64,000 nt of DNA from Micromonospora haikouensis (GTDB taxonomy: Bacteria; Actinomycetota; Actinomycetes; Mycobacteriales; Micromonosporaceae): positions 62,001-126,000 of the forward strand of contig NZ_FMCW01000004.1 of assembly GCF_900091595.1 (NCBI RefSeq), read 5' to 3'. The notes beneath the pieces were generated by a model. That model was not told the DNA's origin and searched no databases. It worked only from the letters and a program-made list of their open reading frames with translations. The position numbers and the translations under genes were made by a program. Of this stretch, positions 7,017 through 16,765 are shown in pieces. Position 1 is the stretch's first letter. Each line of letters begins with the position of its first letter.

Positions 7017-9131
7017 ATGACAGACGGTGCGCGACCGGCGACTGCCCCGGGGGGCTCCCCCCGGGAGGCGGCGACGCACTGCCCGTACTGCGCCCTCCAG
7101 TGCGGCATGACGCTGCGCGAGACCGGCGGGCGGGTCGAGGTCCTTCCCCGGGACTTCCCCACCAACCGTGGCGGCCTCTGCCAGAAGGGCTGGACGGCCG
7201 CCGAGCTGCTCGACCACCCCGACCGCCTGACCACCCCGCTGGTGCGCGACGTCGGCACCGGGCAGCTGCGCCCGGCGTCCTGGGCCGAGGCGATGGAGCG
7301 GGTCGCGGGAGGCGTGCGCGCCGTCCAGGACCGGCACGGCCGCGACGCGGTCGCCGTCTTCGGCGGCGGCGGGCTGACCAACGAGAAGGCGTACGCGCTG
7401 GGCAAGTTCGCGCGGGTGGCGTTGCGGACCCGGCACGTCGACTACAACGGGCGCTGGTGCATGTCGTCCGCGGCGGCGGCCGGCAACCGCGCGTTCGGCG
7501 TCGACCGGGGGCTGCCGTTCCCGCTGGCCGACCTGGGCCGGGCGCGGACCCTGCTGATGGTGGGCGCGAACCCGGCCGAGACGATGCCGCCGCTGATGCG
7601 CCACGTCGCCGACCAGCAGGCCGCCGGCGGGACGCTGATCGTGGTGGACCCCCGGGCCACCGCCACCGCCCGGCAGGCCGACCTGCACCTGCAACCGGTG
7701 CCCGGCACCGACCTCGCGCTGGCCAACGCGCTGCTGCACATCGCGCTCACCGAGGGTTACGTCGACCGGGCGTACGTCGCCGAGCGCACCACCGGCTTCG
7801 ACGAGGTGCGGCGGACGGTGGCCGGCTACTGGCCGGCCGAGGTGGAGCGGCTGACCGGCGTGCCGGTGGCCGACCTGGAGGCCACCGCGCGGGCCCTGGC
7901 CACGGCGGGCGGCGCGATCATCCTCACCGCCCGGGGGGCCGAGCAGCACGCCAAGGGCGTCGACACGGTCACGGCGTTCATCAACCTGGCCCTCGCGCTG
8001 GGCCTGCCCGGCCGGCCCGGCTCCGGCTACGGCTGCCTCACCGGCCAGGGCAACGGCCAGGGCGGGCGGGAGCACGGCCAGAAGGCCGACCAGCTTCCCG
8101 GCTACCGCAGCATCACCGACCCGGCGGCCCGCGCGCACGTCGCCGGGGTGTGGGGGGTGAACGCCGACGAGCTGCCCGGGCCGGGCGTGCCCGCGTACCA
8201 GCTCCTGGATTCCCTCGGCACCCCGGCGGGCCCGAAGGCGCTGCTGGTGTTCGGCTCCAACCCGGTGGTGTCCGCGCCCCGCGCGACCCGGGTCGAGGGC
8301 CGGCTGCGCGACCTGGACCTGCTGGTCGTCGCCGACCTGGTGCGCTCCGAGACCGCCGAGCTGGCCGACGTGGTGCTGCCCACCGCCCAGTGGGCCGAGG
8401 AGGACGGCACGATGACCAACCTGGAGGGTCGGGTGCTGCGCCGCCGCGCGGTGCGTACGCCGCCGGCGGGCGTACGGACCGACCTGGCGATCATCGCCGA
8501 CCTGGCCGACCGGCTCGGCGCGAAGGCGGGCTTCGGCGACGACCCGGCGGAGGTCTTCGGCGAGCTGCGCCGGGCCTCGGCCGGCGGGGTCGCCGACTAC
8601 GCCGGGGTCAGCTACGACCGGATCGACGCCACCGGCGGGGTGTTCTGGCCCTGCCCGGATGCGGACGCGCCGGACACCCCGCGGCTGTTCGCCGACGCGT
8701 TCCCCACCCCCGACGGGCGGGCCCGGTTCCGTGCCGTCGACCACCGGCCGGCCGCCGAGGAGGTGTGCGCCGAGTATCCGCTGCGGCTGACCACCGGCCG
8801 GGTGCTCGCCCAGTACCAGTCCGGCGCGCAGACCCGCCGGGTGGCGGCGCTGCGCCGGGCCGCGCCGGGTGCGTTCGTCGAGCTGCACCCGGACCTGGCC
8901 GCCCGGCTCGGCGTCGGCGACGGCGAAGACGTACGCGTCACCTCGCGGCGCGGCGAGCTGCGCGCCCCGGCCCGGCTCACCCCGACGATCCGCCCCGACA
9001 CGGTCTTCGCGCCGTTCCACTGGGGCGGTGCGGCGCGGGCGAACTCGGTCACCAACGACGCCGTCGACCCGGTCTCCGGGATGCCGGAGTTCAAGATCTG
9101 CGCCGTCCGGGTGGAGAGGGCTCAGCAATGA
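7017..9131 (+). CDS. nasA: Assimilatory nitrate reductase, molybdopterin catalytic subunit
   Basis: 704 residues, no signal peptide, hence cytoplasmic. It reduces nitrate to nitrite with bis-MGD molybdenum cofactor. A [4Fe-4S] site is formed by Cys22, Cys25, Cys29 (HCPYCALQCGM) and Cys55 (GGLCQKG). The probable molybdenum ligand is Cys148 in NGRWCMSS, as in NasA/NapA-type enzymes. The central dinucleotide-binding domains (GANPAETMPPLMR, VFGSNPVVS) and C-terminal molydopterin-binding domain (TTGRVLAQYQSGAQTRR) are complete. It overlaps the next gene by ATGA, so it is translationally coupled to its redox partner. A GlnR-like box precedes it. The ATG at 7017 is the first gene start after that box. 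Confidence 0.93.
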   Translation: MTDGARPATAPGGSPREAATHCPYCALQCGMTLRETGGRVEVLPRDFPTNRGGLCQKGWTAAELLDHPDRLTTPLVRDVGTGQLRPASWAEAMERVAGGVRAVQDRHGRDAVAVFGGGGLTNEKAYALGKFARVALRTRHVDYNGRWCMSSAAAAGNRAFGVDRGLPFPLADLGRARTLLMVGANPAETMPPLMRHVADQQAAGGTLIVVDPRATATARQADLHLQPVPGTDLALANALLHIALTEGYVDRAYVAERTTGFDEVRRTVAGYWPAEVERLTGVPVADLEATARALATAGGAIILTARGAEQHAKGVDTVTAFINLALALGLPGRPGSGYGCLTGQGNGQGGREHGQKADQLPGYRSITDPAARAHVAGVWGVNADELPGPGVPAYQLLDSLGTPAGPKALLVFGSNPVVSAPRATRVEGRLRDLDLLVVADLVRSETAELADVVLPTAQWAEEDGTMTNLEGRVLRRRAVRTPPAGVRTDLAIIADLADRLGAKAGFGDDPAEVFGELRRASAGGVADYAGVSYDRIDATGGVFWPCPDADAPDTPRLFADAFPTPDGRARFRAVDHRPAAEEVCAEYPLRLTTGRVLAQYQSGAQTRRVAALRRAAPGAFVELHPDLAARLGVGDGEDVRVTSRRGELRAPARLTPTIRPDTVFAPFHWGGAARANSVTNDAVDPVSGMPEFKICAVRVERAQQ

Positions 9132-10639
9132 CCGCCGTCGTGATCGTGGGCTACGGGATGGCCGGCGCGCGGCTCGCCGCCGAGCTGCACGCCCGCCCCG
9201 GGGACCGCAAGGTGACCGTGCTCGGCGCGGAGCCGCACCGGGCGTACAACCGGATCATGCTCTCCACCCTGCTGGCCGGGAAGGTCGACGAGCCGGACGT
9301 GGAGCTGACCGAGGCCGCCGGGCACGGCGTGGACGTGCGCACCGGGGTCGCGGTGACCGCGATCGACCGGGCCGCCCGCGAGGTGCGCACCGGCGACGGC
9401 GAGCGCATCGGGTACGACCACCTCGTGCTCGCCACCGGCAGCCGGGCCGTGGTGCCACCGCTGCCGGGGCTGGACCCGGCGCGCCTGCCGGACCGGGTGG
9501 CCGTGTTCCGCACCCTCGACGACTGCCGACGCATCCTCGCCCTGTCCCGGGGCGCGCGCCGCGCGCTGGTGCTCGGCGGCGGCCTGCTCGGGCTGGAGGC
9601 GGCCCGGGGGCTCGCCGCCCGGGGGCTGGACGTGACGGTGGTCCACCCGAACGGGCACCTGATGGAACGGCAGCTCGATCCGACGGCCGGCGCGGTGCTC
9701 GCCGGCACGCTCGCCGACCTCGGCGTGCGCGCCCACCTCGGCGCGTCCGCGACGGGGCTCGCCGCCGACGCCGACGGCGTCCGGCTCGACCTGTCCGACG
9801 GCTCGTCGCTCGCCGCCGACCTGCTGGTGCTCTCCTGCGGGGTGCGCCCCGACACCGCCCTCGCCGCCGCGGCGGGGCTGGCGGTGCAGCGGGGCGTCGT
9901 GGTCGACGACCGGCTGCGCACCAGCGACCCGCACGTCTCGGCGATCGGCGACTGCGCCCAGCACGACGGCACGCCCAGCGGGCTGGTCGCGCCGGCCTGG
10001 GCGCAGGCCCGGGTGGTGGCGCAGCTGCTCAGCGGCGCGGACGCGCACGCGGCGTACCGGCCCCGGCCGGCGGTGACCCGGCTCAAGGCGGCCGGGATCG
10101 ACCTCGCCGCGATGGGCGACACCGCCGCCGGGGGCGACCGGGCCGGCGACGGGCCGGTCGAGGAGCTGACCTTTGCCGACCCGGCCCGGGGCACGTACGC
10201 CCGGCTGCGCATCCGCGACGAGCGGCTGACCGGGGCGATCCTGCTCGGCGACAACCCGGCCGTCGGCACGGTGGTGCAGCTGTTCGACCGGGGCGCGCCG
10301 GTGCCGTCCGACCGGCGGGCGCTGCTGCTGGGCCGGGCGCTCGGCGGCGCGTCGGCCGCCCCGGCCGCGTCACCGGCGCTGATGCCGGACGCGGCCACCG
10401 TGTGCCAGTGCAACGACGTCAGCAAGGGCGCGCTGGTGGCCTGCTGGCGGGCCGGGGCCCGGACGGTCGCGGCGATGTCGGTGGCGACCCGGGCCGGCAC
10501 CGGCTGCGGCGGGTGCCGCGACGCCCTCGCCGGCATCGTCGGCTGGCTCGCCGAGGTCGACCCGGCGGCCGACGAACCTGCGGACCCGACCGACGACGAC
10601 AGCCCGAGGGCGCGACACGACCGCGTGGAGGTGGCGTGA
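9128..10639 (+). CDS. nasB: FAD/NAD(P)H oxidoreductase with BFD-like [2Fe-2S] domain, nitrate reductase electron-transfer subunit
   Basis: 503 residues. An N-terminal FAD domain (IVGYGMAGARLAAEL), a central NAD-binding domain (VLGGGLLGLEAARGL, about residue 150) and the FAD motif AIGDCAQHDG are followed by a C-terminal bacterioferritin-associated-ferredoxin-like domain with cysteines in CQCN and GTGCGGC. It resembles the N-terminal half of NirB and NasB-type reductases and would pass electrons from NAD(P)H to the nitrate reductase. It starts within the nasA stop codon and ends one base into nirB. Symbol by analogy only. Confidence 0.85.
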   Translation: MTAVVIVGYGMAGARLAAELHARPGDRKVTVLGAEPHRAYNRIMLSTLLAGKVDEPDVELTEAAGHGVDVRTGVAVTAIDRAAREVRTGDGERIGYDHLVLATGSRAVVPPLPGLDPARLPDRVAVFRTLDDCRRILALSRGARRALVLGGGLLGLEAARGLAARGLDVTVVHPNGHLMERQLDPTAGAVLAGTLADLGVRAHLGASATGLAADADGVRLDLSDGSSLAADLLVLSCGVRPDTALAAAAGLAVQRGVVVDDRLRTSDPHVSAIGDCAQHDGTPSGLVAPAWAQARVVAQLLSGADAHAAYRPRPAVTRLKAAGIDLAAMGDTAAGGDRAGDGPVEELTFADPARGTYARLRIRDERLTGAILLGDNPAVGTVVQLFDRGAPVPSDRRALLLGRALGGASAAPAASPALMPDAATVCQCNDVSKGALVACWRAGARTVAAMSVATRAGTGCGGCRDALAGIVGWLAEVDPAADEPADPTDDDSPRARHDRVEVA

Positions 10640-13239
10640 TGAACGGCGACACGACAGGGCCGGGCACCGCCGGAGGCGACGCCGCCACCGGCGGCAGGGT
10701 GGTCGTCATCGGCAACGGCATGGTGGGGCAGCGGTTCACCGAGGCGCTGCGCGCCCGGGACACCGACCGCCGCTGGCAGGTCACGGTGCTCGCCGAGGAG
10801 CGCCGGCCCGCGTACGACCGGGTGCGGCTGTCGGCGTTCTTCGACGGGGTGTCCGCCGAGGAGCTGAACCTGCACACCCCCGACGACGGGGTGGAGCTGC
10901 GCCTCGGCGAGCCGGCCACCGCCATCGACCGCGAGCGGCGGGTGGTGGTCACGGCGGCCGGCGAGCATCCGTACGACGCGGTGGTGCTGGCGACCGGCTC
11001 GTACCCGTTCGTGCCGCCGGTGGCGGGCCGGGACCTGCCCGGGGTGTTCGTCTACCGCACGCTCGACGACCTGGAGGCGATCCGGGAGCACGCCCGGGGC
11101 CGGCGCGTCGGCGCGGTGATCGGCGGCGGCCTGCTCGGCCTGGAGGCGGCGAACGCGCTGCGCCTGCTCGGCCTGGCCACCCACGTGATCGAGTTCGCGC
11201 CCCGGCTGATGCCGGTGCAGGTCGACGAGGCCGGCGGGGCGATGCTGCGCCGCTACGTCGAGGAGCTGGGGGTCACCACCCACCTTGGGGTGGCGACCAC
11301 CGCGCTGCGGCCCGGCGCGGACGGGGCGGTGACCGCGCTGGAGCTGTCCGACGGCCGCACGGTCGACGCCGAGCTGGTGGTGGTGGCGGCCGGCATCCGG
11401 CCCCGCGACGACCTGGCCCGCGCGGCCGGCCTGGAGCTGGGCCCGCGCGGCGGGGTGCTGGTCGACGCGACGTGCCGCACCGGCGACGAGCGGATCTGGG
11501 CGGTCGGCGAGTGCGCCGCCGTCGACGGGGTCTGCCACGGCCTGGTCGCCCCCGGGTACGCCACGGCGGAGGTGGTGGCCGACCGGCTGCTGGGCGGCGC
11601 GGCGACGTTCCCCGGCGCGGACACCGCGACGAAGCTGAAGCTGCTCGGGGTGGACGTGGCGTCGTTCGGCGACGCCCACGGCACCACCGAGGGCAGCCTG
11701 GACGTGACGTTCACCGACCCGGCGACCCGGTCGTACGCGAAGCTGGTCCTCTCCGACGACGCGAAGACGCTGCTCGGCGGCGTGCTGGTCGGGGACGCGA
11801 GCGCCTACCCGACGCTGCGGGCCAGCGTCGGCGGGCCGCTGCCGGCCGCGCCGCTGGCGCTGCTGGCCCCGGCCGGCGGGGCGGCGGCCGGGGCCGGGGC
11901 GCTGCCCGGCAGCGCGCAGGTCTGCTCGTGCAACGCGGTGACCCGCGACGACATCGACGCGGCGATCGCCGGCGGCTGCGCGGACGTGCCGGCGCTGAAG
12001 GCGTGCACCCGGGCCGGCACGAGCTGCGGGTCGTGCGTGCCGATGCTCAAGCAGCTGCTCGACGCGGCGGGGGTGAAGCAGTCCACCGCGCTGTGCGAGC
12101 ACTTCGACCTGAGCCGGCAGGAGCTGTTCGACGTGGTGCGGGTACGCGGCATCCGCACCTTCTCGCGGCTCGTCGCCGAGCACGGGCGGGGCCGGGGCTG
12201 CGACATCTGCAAGCCGGTGGTCGCCTCGATCCTCGCGTCGCTGGGCACCGGGCACGTGCTCGACGGCGAGCGGGCGTCGTTGCAGGACACCAACGACGCG
12301 TACCTGGCGAACCTGCAACGCGACGGCAGCTACTCGGTGGTGCCCCGGATCCCCGGCGGCGAGATCACCCCGGAGAAGCTGATCGTGATCGGTCAGGTGG
12401 CGCAGGAGTTCAAGCTCTACACGAAGATCACCGGCGGGCAGCGCATCGACCTGTTCGGGGCGCGGGTCGACCAGCTCCCGCAGATCTGGCGGCGGCTGGT
12501 GGACGCGGGCTTCGAGTCCGGCCACGCGTACGGCAAGGCGCTGCGCACGGTGAAGTCGTGCGTCGGCGAGACCTGGTGCCGGTACGGGGTGCAGGACTCC
12601 GTCGGGCTGGCCGTGGCCCTGGAGCTGCGCTACCGGGGGCTGCGCGCCCCGCACAAGCTCAAGTCGGCGGTGTCGGGCTGCGCCCGGGAGTGCGCCGAGG
12701 CCCGCAGCAAGGACTTCGGCATCATCGCCACCGACACCGGCTGGAACCTCTACGTCGGCGGCAACGGCGGCTTCCGGCCCCGGCACGCCGACCTGTTCGC
12801 CACCGACCTGTCCACGGCGGAGCTGATCCCGCTGATCGACCGGTTCCTCATGTACTACATCCGCACGGCGGATCGGTTGCAGCGCACCGCCGCCTGGATC
12901 GAGGCGATGGAGGGCGGGCTCGACCACCTGCGCGCGGTCATCGTGGACGACTCGCTGGGCCTCTGCGCCGAGCTGGAGGCGGAGATGGCCCGGCACGTGG
13001 CGGGGTACTCGGACGAGTGGCGCGACGTGCTCGACGACCCGGAGCGGCTGCGCCGCTTCTCGTCGTTCGTCAACGCGCCCGACGTGCCGGACCCGTCGAT
13101 CACCTTCGCCGTCGAACGCGGCCAGCCCGTGCCCGCCGGCCGGGCCCGGCCGGTCGCGGCGGCAGCGGCACCCGACGGCGAGGCGCCCGCCCGCCGCCGG
13201 CAACCGGTCACCCTCGGCCTTCCGGAGGTACGGCGATGA
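10639..13239 (+). CDS. nirB: NADH-dependent nitrite reductase, large subunit
   Basis: 866 residues, the usual size for NirB. Order of domains: FAD (VVIGNGMVGQRFTEAL), NAD (VIGGGLLGLEAANAL), BFD-like [2Fe-2S] (CSCNAVTRDDID and GTSCGSC), then the ferredoxin-like sulfite/nitrite reductase half domain and the siroheme/[4Fe-4S] domain with CVGETWCRYG and GCARECAEA. It reduces nitrite to ammonium in the cytoplasm with NirD. The ATG at 10639 overlaps the previous TGA by one base. Ends overlapping nirD by ATGA. Confidence 0.96.
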   Translation: MNGDTTGPGTAGGDAATGGRVVVIGNGMVGQRFTEALRARDTDRRWQVTVLAEERRPAYDRVRLSAFFDGVSAEELNLHTPDDGVELRLGEPATAIDRERRVVVTAAGEHPYDAVVLATGSYPFVPPVAGRDLPGVFVYRTLDDLEAIREHARGRRVGAVIGGGLLGLEAANALRLLGLATHVIEFAPRLMPVQVDEAGGAMLRRYVEELGVTTHLGVATTALRPGADGAVTALELSDGRTVDAELVVVAAGIRPRDDLARAAGLELGPRGGVLVDATCRTGDERIWAVGECAAVDGVCHGLVAPGYATAEVVADRLLGGAATFPGADTATKLKLLGVDVASFGDAHGTTEGSLDVTFTDPATRSYAKLVLSDDAKTLLGGVLVGDASAYPTLRASVGGPLPAAPLALLAPAGGAAAGAGALPGSAQVCSCNAVTRDDIDAAIAGGCADVPALKACTRAGTSCGSCVPMLKQLLDAAGVKQSTALCEHFDLSRQELFDVVRVRGIRTFSRLVAEHGRGRGCDICKPVVASILASLGTGHVLDGERASLQDTNDAYLANLQRDGSYSVVPRIPGGEITPEKLIVIGQVAQEFKLYTKITGGQRIDLFGARVDQLPQIWRRLVDAGFESGHAYGKALRTVKSCVGETWCRYGVQDSVGLAVALELRYRGLRAPHKLKSAVSGCARECAEARSKDFGIIATDTGWNLYVGGNGGFRPRHADLFATDLSTAELIPLIDRFLMYYIRTADRLQRTAAWIEAMEGGLDHLRAVIVDDSLGLCAELEAEMARHVAGYSDEWRDVLDDPERLRRFSSFVNAPDVPDPSITFAVERGQPVPAGRARPVAAAAAPDGEAPARRRQPVTLGLPEVRR

Positions 13240-13613
13240 GCATCGCGACGGACACGTACACGCGCCGCCCGGCGGCGGACACGCAGGGCTGGAGCCCGGT
13301 CTGCCCGCTGGAGAAGCTGGAGCCGGAGCGGGGCGTGGCGGCCCTGGTCGACGGGGCGCAGGTCGCCCTGTTCCGCGCCGGCGACGAGCTGTTCGCCCTG
13401 GACAACCTCGACCCGGTCGGCGGCGCGTACGTGCTGTCGCGGGGCATCGTGGGCAGCCGGGGCGGCACGCCGACGGTCGCCTCCCCGCTGCACAAGCAGG
13501 TGTACGACCTGCGCACCGGCGCCTGCCTGGACCTGCCCGGCGTGGCGGTGCCTCGGCACGACGTGCGCTGCCGGGACGGCCTGGTCGAGGTGCGGTTGAG
13601 ACGGGAGGGGTGA
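13236..13613 (+). CDS. nirD: Nitrite reductase small subunit
   Basis: 125 residues of Rieske-like fold. The segment ALDNLDPVGGAYVLSRGIVG is typical of NirD; the Rieske cysteine/histidine cluster ligands are absent, as usual in this family. It partners NirB. The ATG at 13236 overlaps the nirB stop and has CCGGAGG 8 nt upstream. Confidence 0.94.
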   Translation: MSIATDTYTRRPAADTQGWSPVCPLEKLEPERGVAALVDGAQVALFRAGDELFALDNLDPVGGAYVLSRGIVGSRGGTPTVASPLHKQVYDLRTGACLDLPGVAVPRHDVRCRDGLVEVRLRREG

Positions 13614-14702
13614 ATGGCCGACGAGCTGGCCGGCTTCACCATCGGGGTCACCGCTGACCGCCGGCGCGACGAGCTGGCCGCCCTGCTGCAACGGCGCGGC
13701 GCGCGGGTGGTCATCGCGCCGGCCCTGCGGATCGTGCCGCTGACCGACGACACGGACCTGCGCGAGGCGACCCGGGAGTGCCTGGCCCGCCCGCCGGACG
13801 TGCTGATGGCCAACACCGGCATCGGGATGCGCGGCTGGCTGGAGGCGGCCGAGGGCTGGGGGCTGGCGGAGCCGCTGCGCGGCGTGCTGTCGCAGGCGTA
13901 CGTGGTGGCCCGGGGTCCCAAGGCGCGGGGGGCGATCCGCGCCGCCGGCCTGCACGATCAGTGGTCGCCGGACTCGGAGAGCTGCGAGGAGGTCGTCGAG
14001 CACCTGGTGCGGCGCGGGGTGGCCGGGCAGGTGATCGCCATGCAGTTGCACGGCGACCGGCAGCCCGAGTGCACGAGCGCGCTGGAGGACGCCGGGGCGA
14101 CCGTGATCGAGGTCCCGGTGTACCGGTGGGCCCCGCCGACCGACCCCGCGCCGCTGCACCGGCTCATCGACCTGGTCGCGGGTCGGCTGGTGGACGCGGT
14201 CACGTTCACCTCCGCCCCGGCGGCCGAGGCGCTGCTGCGCGCCGCCGGGGACCGCACCGAAACGGTGCTGGAGGCGCTGCGCGGCGACGTGCTGGCCAGT
14301 TGCGTGGGCGCGGTCACCGCCGAGCCGCTGGTGCGGCGGGGGGTGCCGGTGAGCGCGCCGAGCCGGGCCCGGCTGGGCGCGCTGGTCCGGACCATCGTGG
14401 ACGAGCTGCCCCGGCGTACGGTCAGCATCAAGGCCGCCGGGCACCTGCTGACCCTGCGCGGGCACGCGGCCGTGGTCGACGGGGAGCTGCGCCCCCTGGC
14501 CCCGGCGCCGATGGCGGTGCTGCGGGCCCTGGCCACCTCACCGGGTCGGGTGCTGTCCCGCACCGCCCTGCTGCGGACGCTGCCGCGCGGCGCGGACGAG
14601 CACGCGGTGGAGATGGCGGTGGCCCGGCTGCGGGCCGGGCTGAAGGCCCCCCGGGTGGTGCAGACGGTGGTGAAGCGCGGCTACCGCCTCCGGATCGACT
14701 GA
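13614..14702 (+). CDS. nnaR: NnaR-type regulator: HemD-like domain plus winged helix
   Basis: 362 residues. Residues 1-255 resemble uroporphyrinogen-III synthase; about residues 270-362 form an OmpR/PhoB-like winged helix (ending RVVQTVVKRGYRLRI). This fusion describes NnaR, which in streptomycetes and mycobacteria cooperates with GlnR to activate nitrate/nitrite reductase genes. Its ATG directly follows the nirD stop, so it is in the operon it presumably controls. A plain siroheme biosynthesis enzyme is less likely because of the DNA-binding domain. Confidence 0.88.
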   Translation: MADELAGFTIGVTADRRRDELAALLQRRGARVVIAPALRIVPLTDDTDLREATRECLARPPDVLMANTGIGMRGWLEAAEGWGLAEPLRGVLSQAYVVARGPKARGAIRAAGLHDQWSPDSESCEEVVEHLVRRGVAGQVIAMQLHGDRQPECTSALEDAGATVIEVPVYRWAPPTDPAPLHRLIDLVAGRLVDAVTFTSAPAAEALLRAAGDRTETVLEALRGDVLASCVGAVTAEPLVRRGVPVSAPSRARLGALVRTIVDELPRRTVSIKAAGHLLTLRGHAAVVDGELRPLAPAPMAVLRALATSPGRVLSRTALLRTLPRGADEHAVEMAVARLRAGLKAPRVVQTVVKRGYRLRID

Positions 14703-14892
14703 CCGGCCTGCGCTGGGGCCGGCTGGCCGGTGGGGCTGCCGGCGGCGAAGTGCGCCGACCACGGGCCGGGAACGGTGGCTGCCTCCGGGACACGACACGC
14801 TGACGCGATTCCACCGCAACCAGCCATCGATCGTGCATCCCGCAGCACCCAGGCGACCCGCACCGCCTTCGGGGGCGCCGCGCCCGGCCCGG

Positions 14893-15873
14893 TCAGGCCT
14901 TGGGACTCGTCGGCTGCCGGCCGCCCTTCTTCGCCTCTTCGCCGCCCGACCCGCCGAGCGACAGGTCGACCAGGGCCCGCAGGAACGCCGACGCATGGTC
15001 GGCCTCGTCGTGGGCGATCTCGGCGAACAGCGCCGCCGCCCGGTCGTCGCCGGCCGCCGCCGCCTGCCGGGAGAAGGTCGGGTACATGGTGGTCGCCTCG
15101 TACTCCTCGCCCGCGATCGCTTTGCGCAGGTTGTCGGCGTCGCTGCCGACCAGCCCGGCCAGGATGGCGGTCTGGGCGAAGTGCTCGCCGAGTTCCTGCC
15201 CGGCGGTGTTGTCCCAGAGCCGGGCCAGCCGGCGCTGCCCGGTGGCGCGGGCGTGCTCGGCGTACAGGGTGTACTTGGCGTTGGCGAACGCCTCGCCGCG
15301 CAGCGTGGTCTCCAGGTTGTCCTGGGTCCGCCCCGAGCAGGCCGGCGTGCTGCGGACGATCGGCACCGGCGGCACCACCTCACCGACGGGGACGACGATG
15401 CCGGACCCGGGGTTCAGCACCGCTTCGAGCGCGACCCGGAACCGGGCGGCGTGCGTGGCCTCGTCGCCGGCCAGCTCGGTGAACAGGTCGGCCGCCTCGG
15501 GGCAGTCGTCCAGGCGGGCCTGCTCGGCGTACGACGGGTAGACGACGGTCGCCTCGCGCTCTTCCCCGGCGATCGACTCGCGCAGGTTGTCGGCGTTGCC
15601 GTGCACGAAGTTGATCAGCTCGGCCTCGGCCGCGAAGTGGTCGTACCGTTCGGTCTCCGCCGTGGCGCGGAACAGGCTGGCGATGCCCTCCTGGTCGGTC
15701 CGCTCCGCCTCCTGCGCGTACGCGAGGTAACTGGCGTGGGCGTACGCCTCGCCCTCCATCGCGGTCAGGGCGTTGCGGCGGGTCTGCGGGTCCAGGCCGG
15801 CGGCCTGGGCCGGGCCGGCGAGGCCGATCACCGCGCCCGCCACGACGGCGGACACCACTGTGGCTCTGCGCAT
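14893..15873 (-). CDS. Exported protein with two tandem ferritin-like (rubrerythrin-type) domains
   Basis: 326 residues with a signal peptide (MRRATVVSAVVAGAVIGLAGPAQA, cleavage near AQA/AG). Two homologous four-helix domains follow, roughly residues 25-160 and 175-315. Each shows acidic/histidine positions suited to a di-iron site: EGEAYAHASY, ERYDHFAAE, GEEREATVVYP and GDEATHAARF in the first; RGEAFANAKY, GEHFAQTA, GEEYEATTMYP and HDEADHASAF in the second. Both lack a rubredoxin-type cysteine domain. Peroxide defence or iron handling outside the membrane is an inference. The ATG at 15873 was preferred over an upstream frame because it opens the signal peptide and has GGAG upstream. Confidence 0.8.
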   Translation of the reverse strand: MRRATVVSAVVAGAVIGLAGPAQAAGLDPQTRRNALTAMEGEAYAHASYLAYAQEAERTDQEGIASLFRATAETERYDHFAAEAELINFVHGNADNLRESIAGEEREATVVYPSYAEQARLDDCPEAADLFTELAGDEATHAARFRVALEAVLNPGSGIVVPVGEVVPPVPIVRSTPACSGRTQDNLETTLRGEAFANAKYTLYAEHARATGQRRLARLWDNTAGQELGEHFAQTAILAGLVGSDADNLRKAIAGEEYEATTMYPTFSRQAAAAGDDRAAALFAEIAHDEADHASAFLRALVDLSLGGSGGEEAKKGGRQPTSPKA

Positions 15874-16094
15874 GTGCTCCTCCTGTGTCGAGCGCGCCGT
15901 GGCGCACTGGTCACGCTGCGTCAATATCTTGGAGAAGCGTATGTTGCCGCAGGTCAAAGGCGGTGTGGGGCGCGCTGGCCCACGCGTGGGCCCGCGAACG
16001 TGAACGCGGAGGGTCGCGCCCGTAACGACAAACCGGACCCGCGCGGCAGCGCCACGCCCGACCGGCCCTGCGAGGCAGGGGGCCGCCAGACGGC

Positions 16095-16131
16095 GCTGGC
16101 GGCGGTCCGGACGACCCGGACCGCCGCCAGC
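16095..16131 (-). terminator. Hairpin after the conservon
   Basis: Perfect 16-bp arms (GCTGGCGGCGGTCCGG and complement) with a 5-nt loop, 10 nt beyond the cvnD stop. Likely terminator of cvnABCD. Confidence 0.8.
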
Positions 16132-16141
16132 CTTTCCGACG

Positions 16142-16765
16142 TCAGCCGACCGGGGTCGGGAAGCCCCGGCCGTGCTCGGCCTGCAGACGCATCATCGCGT
16201 GCTCGACGACCGTCACCAGCACCTGCTTGACGGGCTCGCGATGCCGGGCGTCGGTCATGATCAGGGGCACCTGGGGCGAGATGGCGAGGGCCTCGCGGAC
16301 CTCCTCCAGCTCGTACTGCGGGGCCCCGTCGAACCGGTTGAGCGCCACCACGTACGGCAGGCGGCGGTTCTCGAAGTAGTCCAGCGGGGCGAACGCGTCG
16401 GTGATCCGGCGGGTGTCGACCAGCACCGCCGCGCCCACCGCGCCCTTGATGATCTCGTCCCACATGAACCAGAACCGGGTCTGGCCGGGCGTGCCGAAGA
16501 GGTACAGGATCAGGTCCTCGGCCATGGTGATCCGGCCGAAGTCCATGGCGACCGTCGTCGTCTGCTTCCCCGGCACCTTCGACGGGTCGTCGATGCCGAC
16601 GCCGGCCGAGGTCATCACCGCCTCGGTGGTCAGCGGAGTGATCTCCGAGACCGCGCCGACCAGGGTCGTCTTGCCCACGCCGAAGCCGCCCGCAACCACG
16701 ATCTTCGCGGAGGTGATCCCGCGGTTGCGGCGCGCCCCGGCGGGGTCATAGCCTGCGAAGTCCAC
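16142..16765 (-). CDS. cvnD: CvnD-like small GTPase
   Basis: 207 residues. G1 loop GGFGVGKTTL, the G3-like segment FGTPGQTRFWFMW and the G4 motif NRFD are visible. This is the Ras-like ATP/GTP-binding component of conservons, thought to switch a complex at the membrane with CvnA-C. The GTG at 16765 overlaps the end of cvnC by 20 nt. No cytochrome P450 (cvnE) gene follows. Confidence 0.92.
   Translation of the reverse strand: MDFAGYDPAGARRNRGITSAKIVVAGGFGVGKTTLVGAVSEITPLTTEAVMTSAGVGIDDPSKVPGKQTTTVAMDFGRITMAEDLILYLFGTPGQTRFWFMWDEIIKGAVGAAVLVDTRRITDAFAPLDYFENRRLPYVVALNRFDGAPQYELEEVREALAISPQVPLIMTDARHREPVKQVLVTVVEHAMMRLQAEHGRGFPTPVG

Noticed and set aside
6909..9128. Minus-strand open frame opposite nasA
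   Set aside because: Shadow frame; nasA has complete cofactor motifs on the plus strand.
13614..14702. Uroporphyrinogen-III synthase (hemD) as the function
   Set aside because: The C-terminal winged helix and position after nirBD fit the NnaR regulator better.
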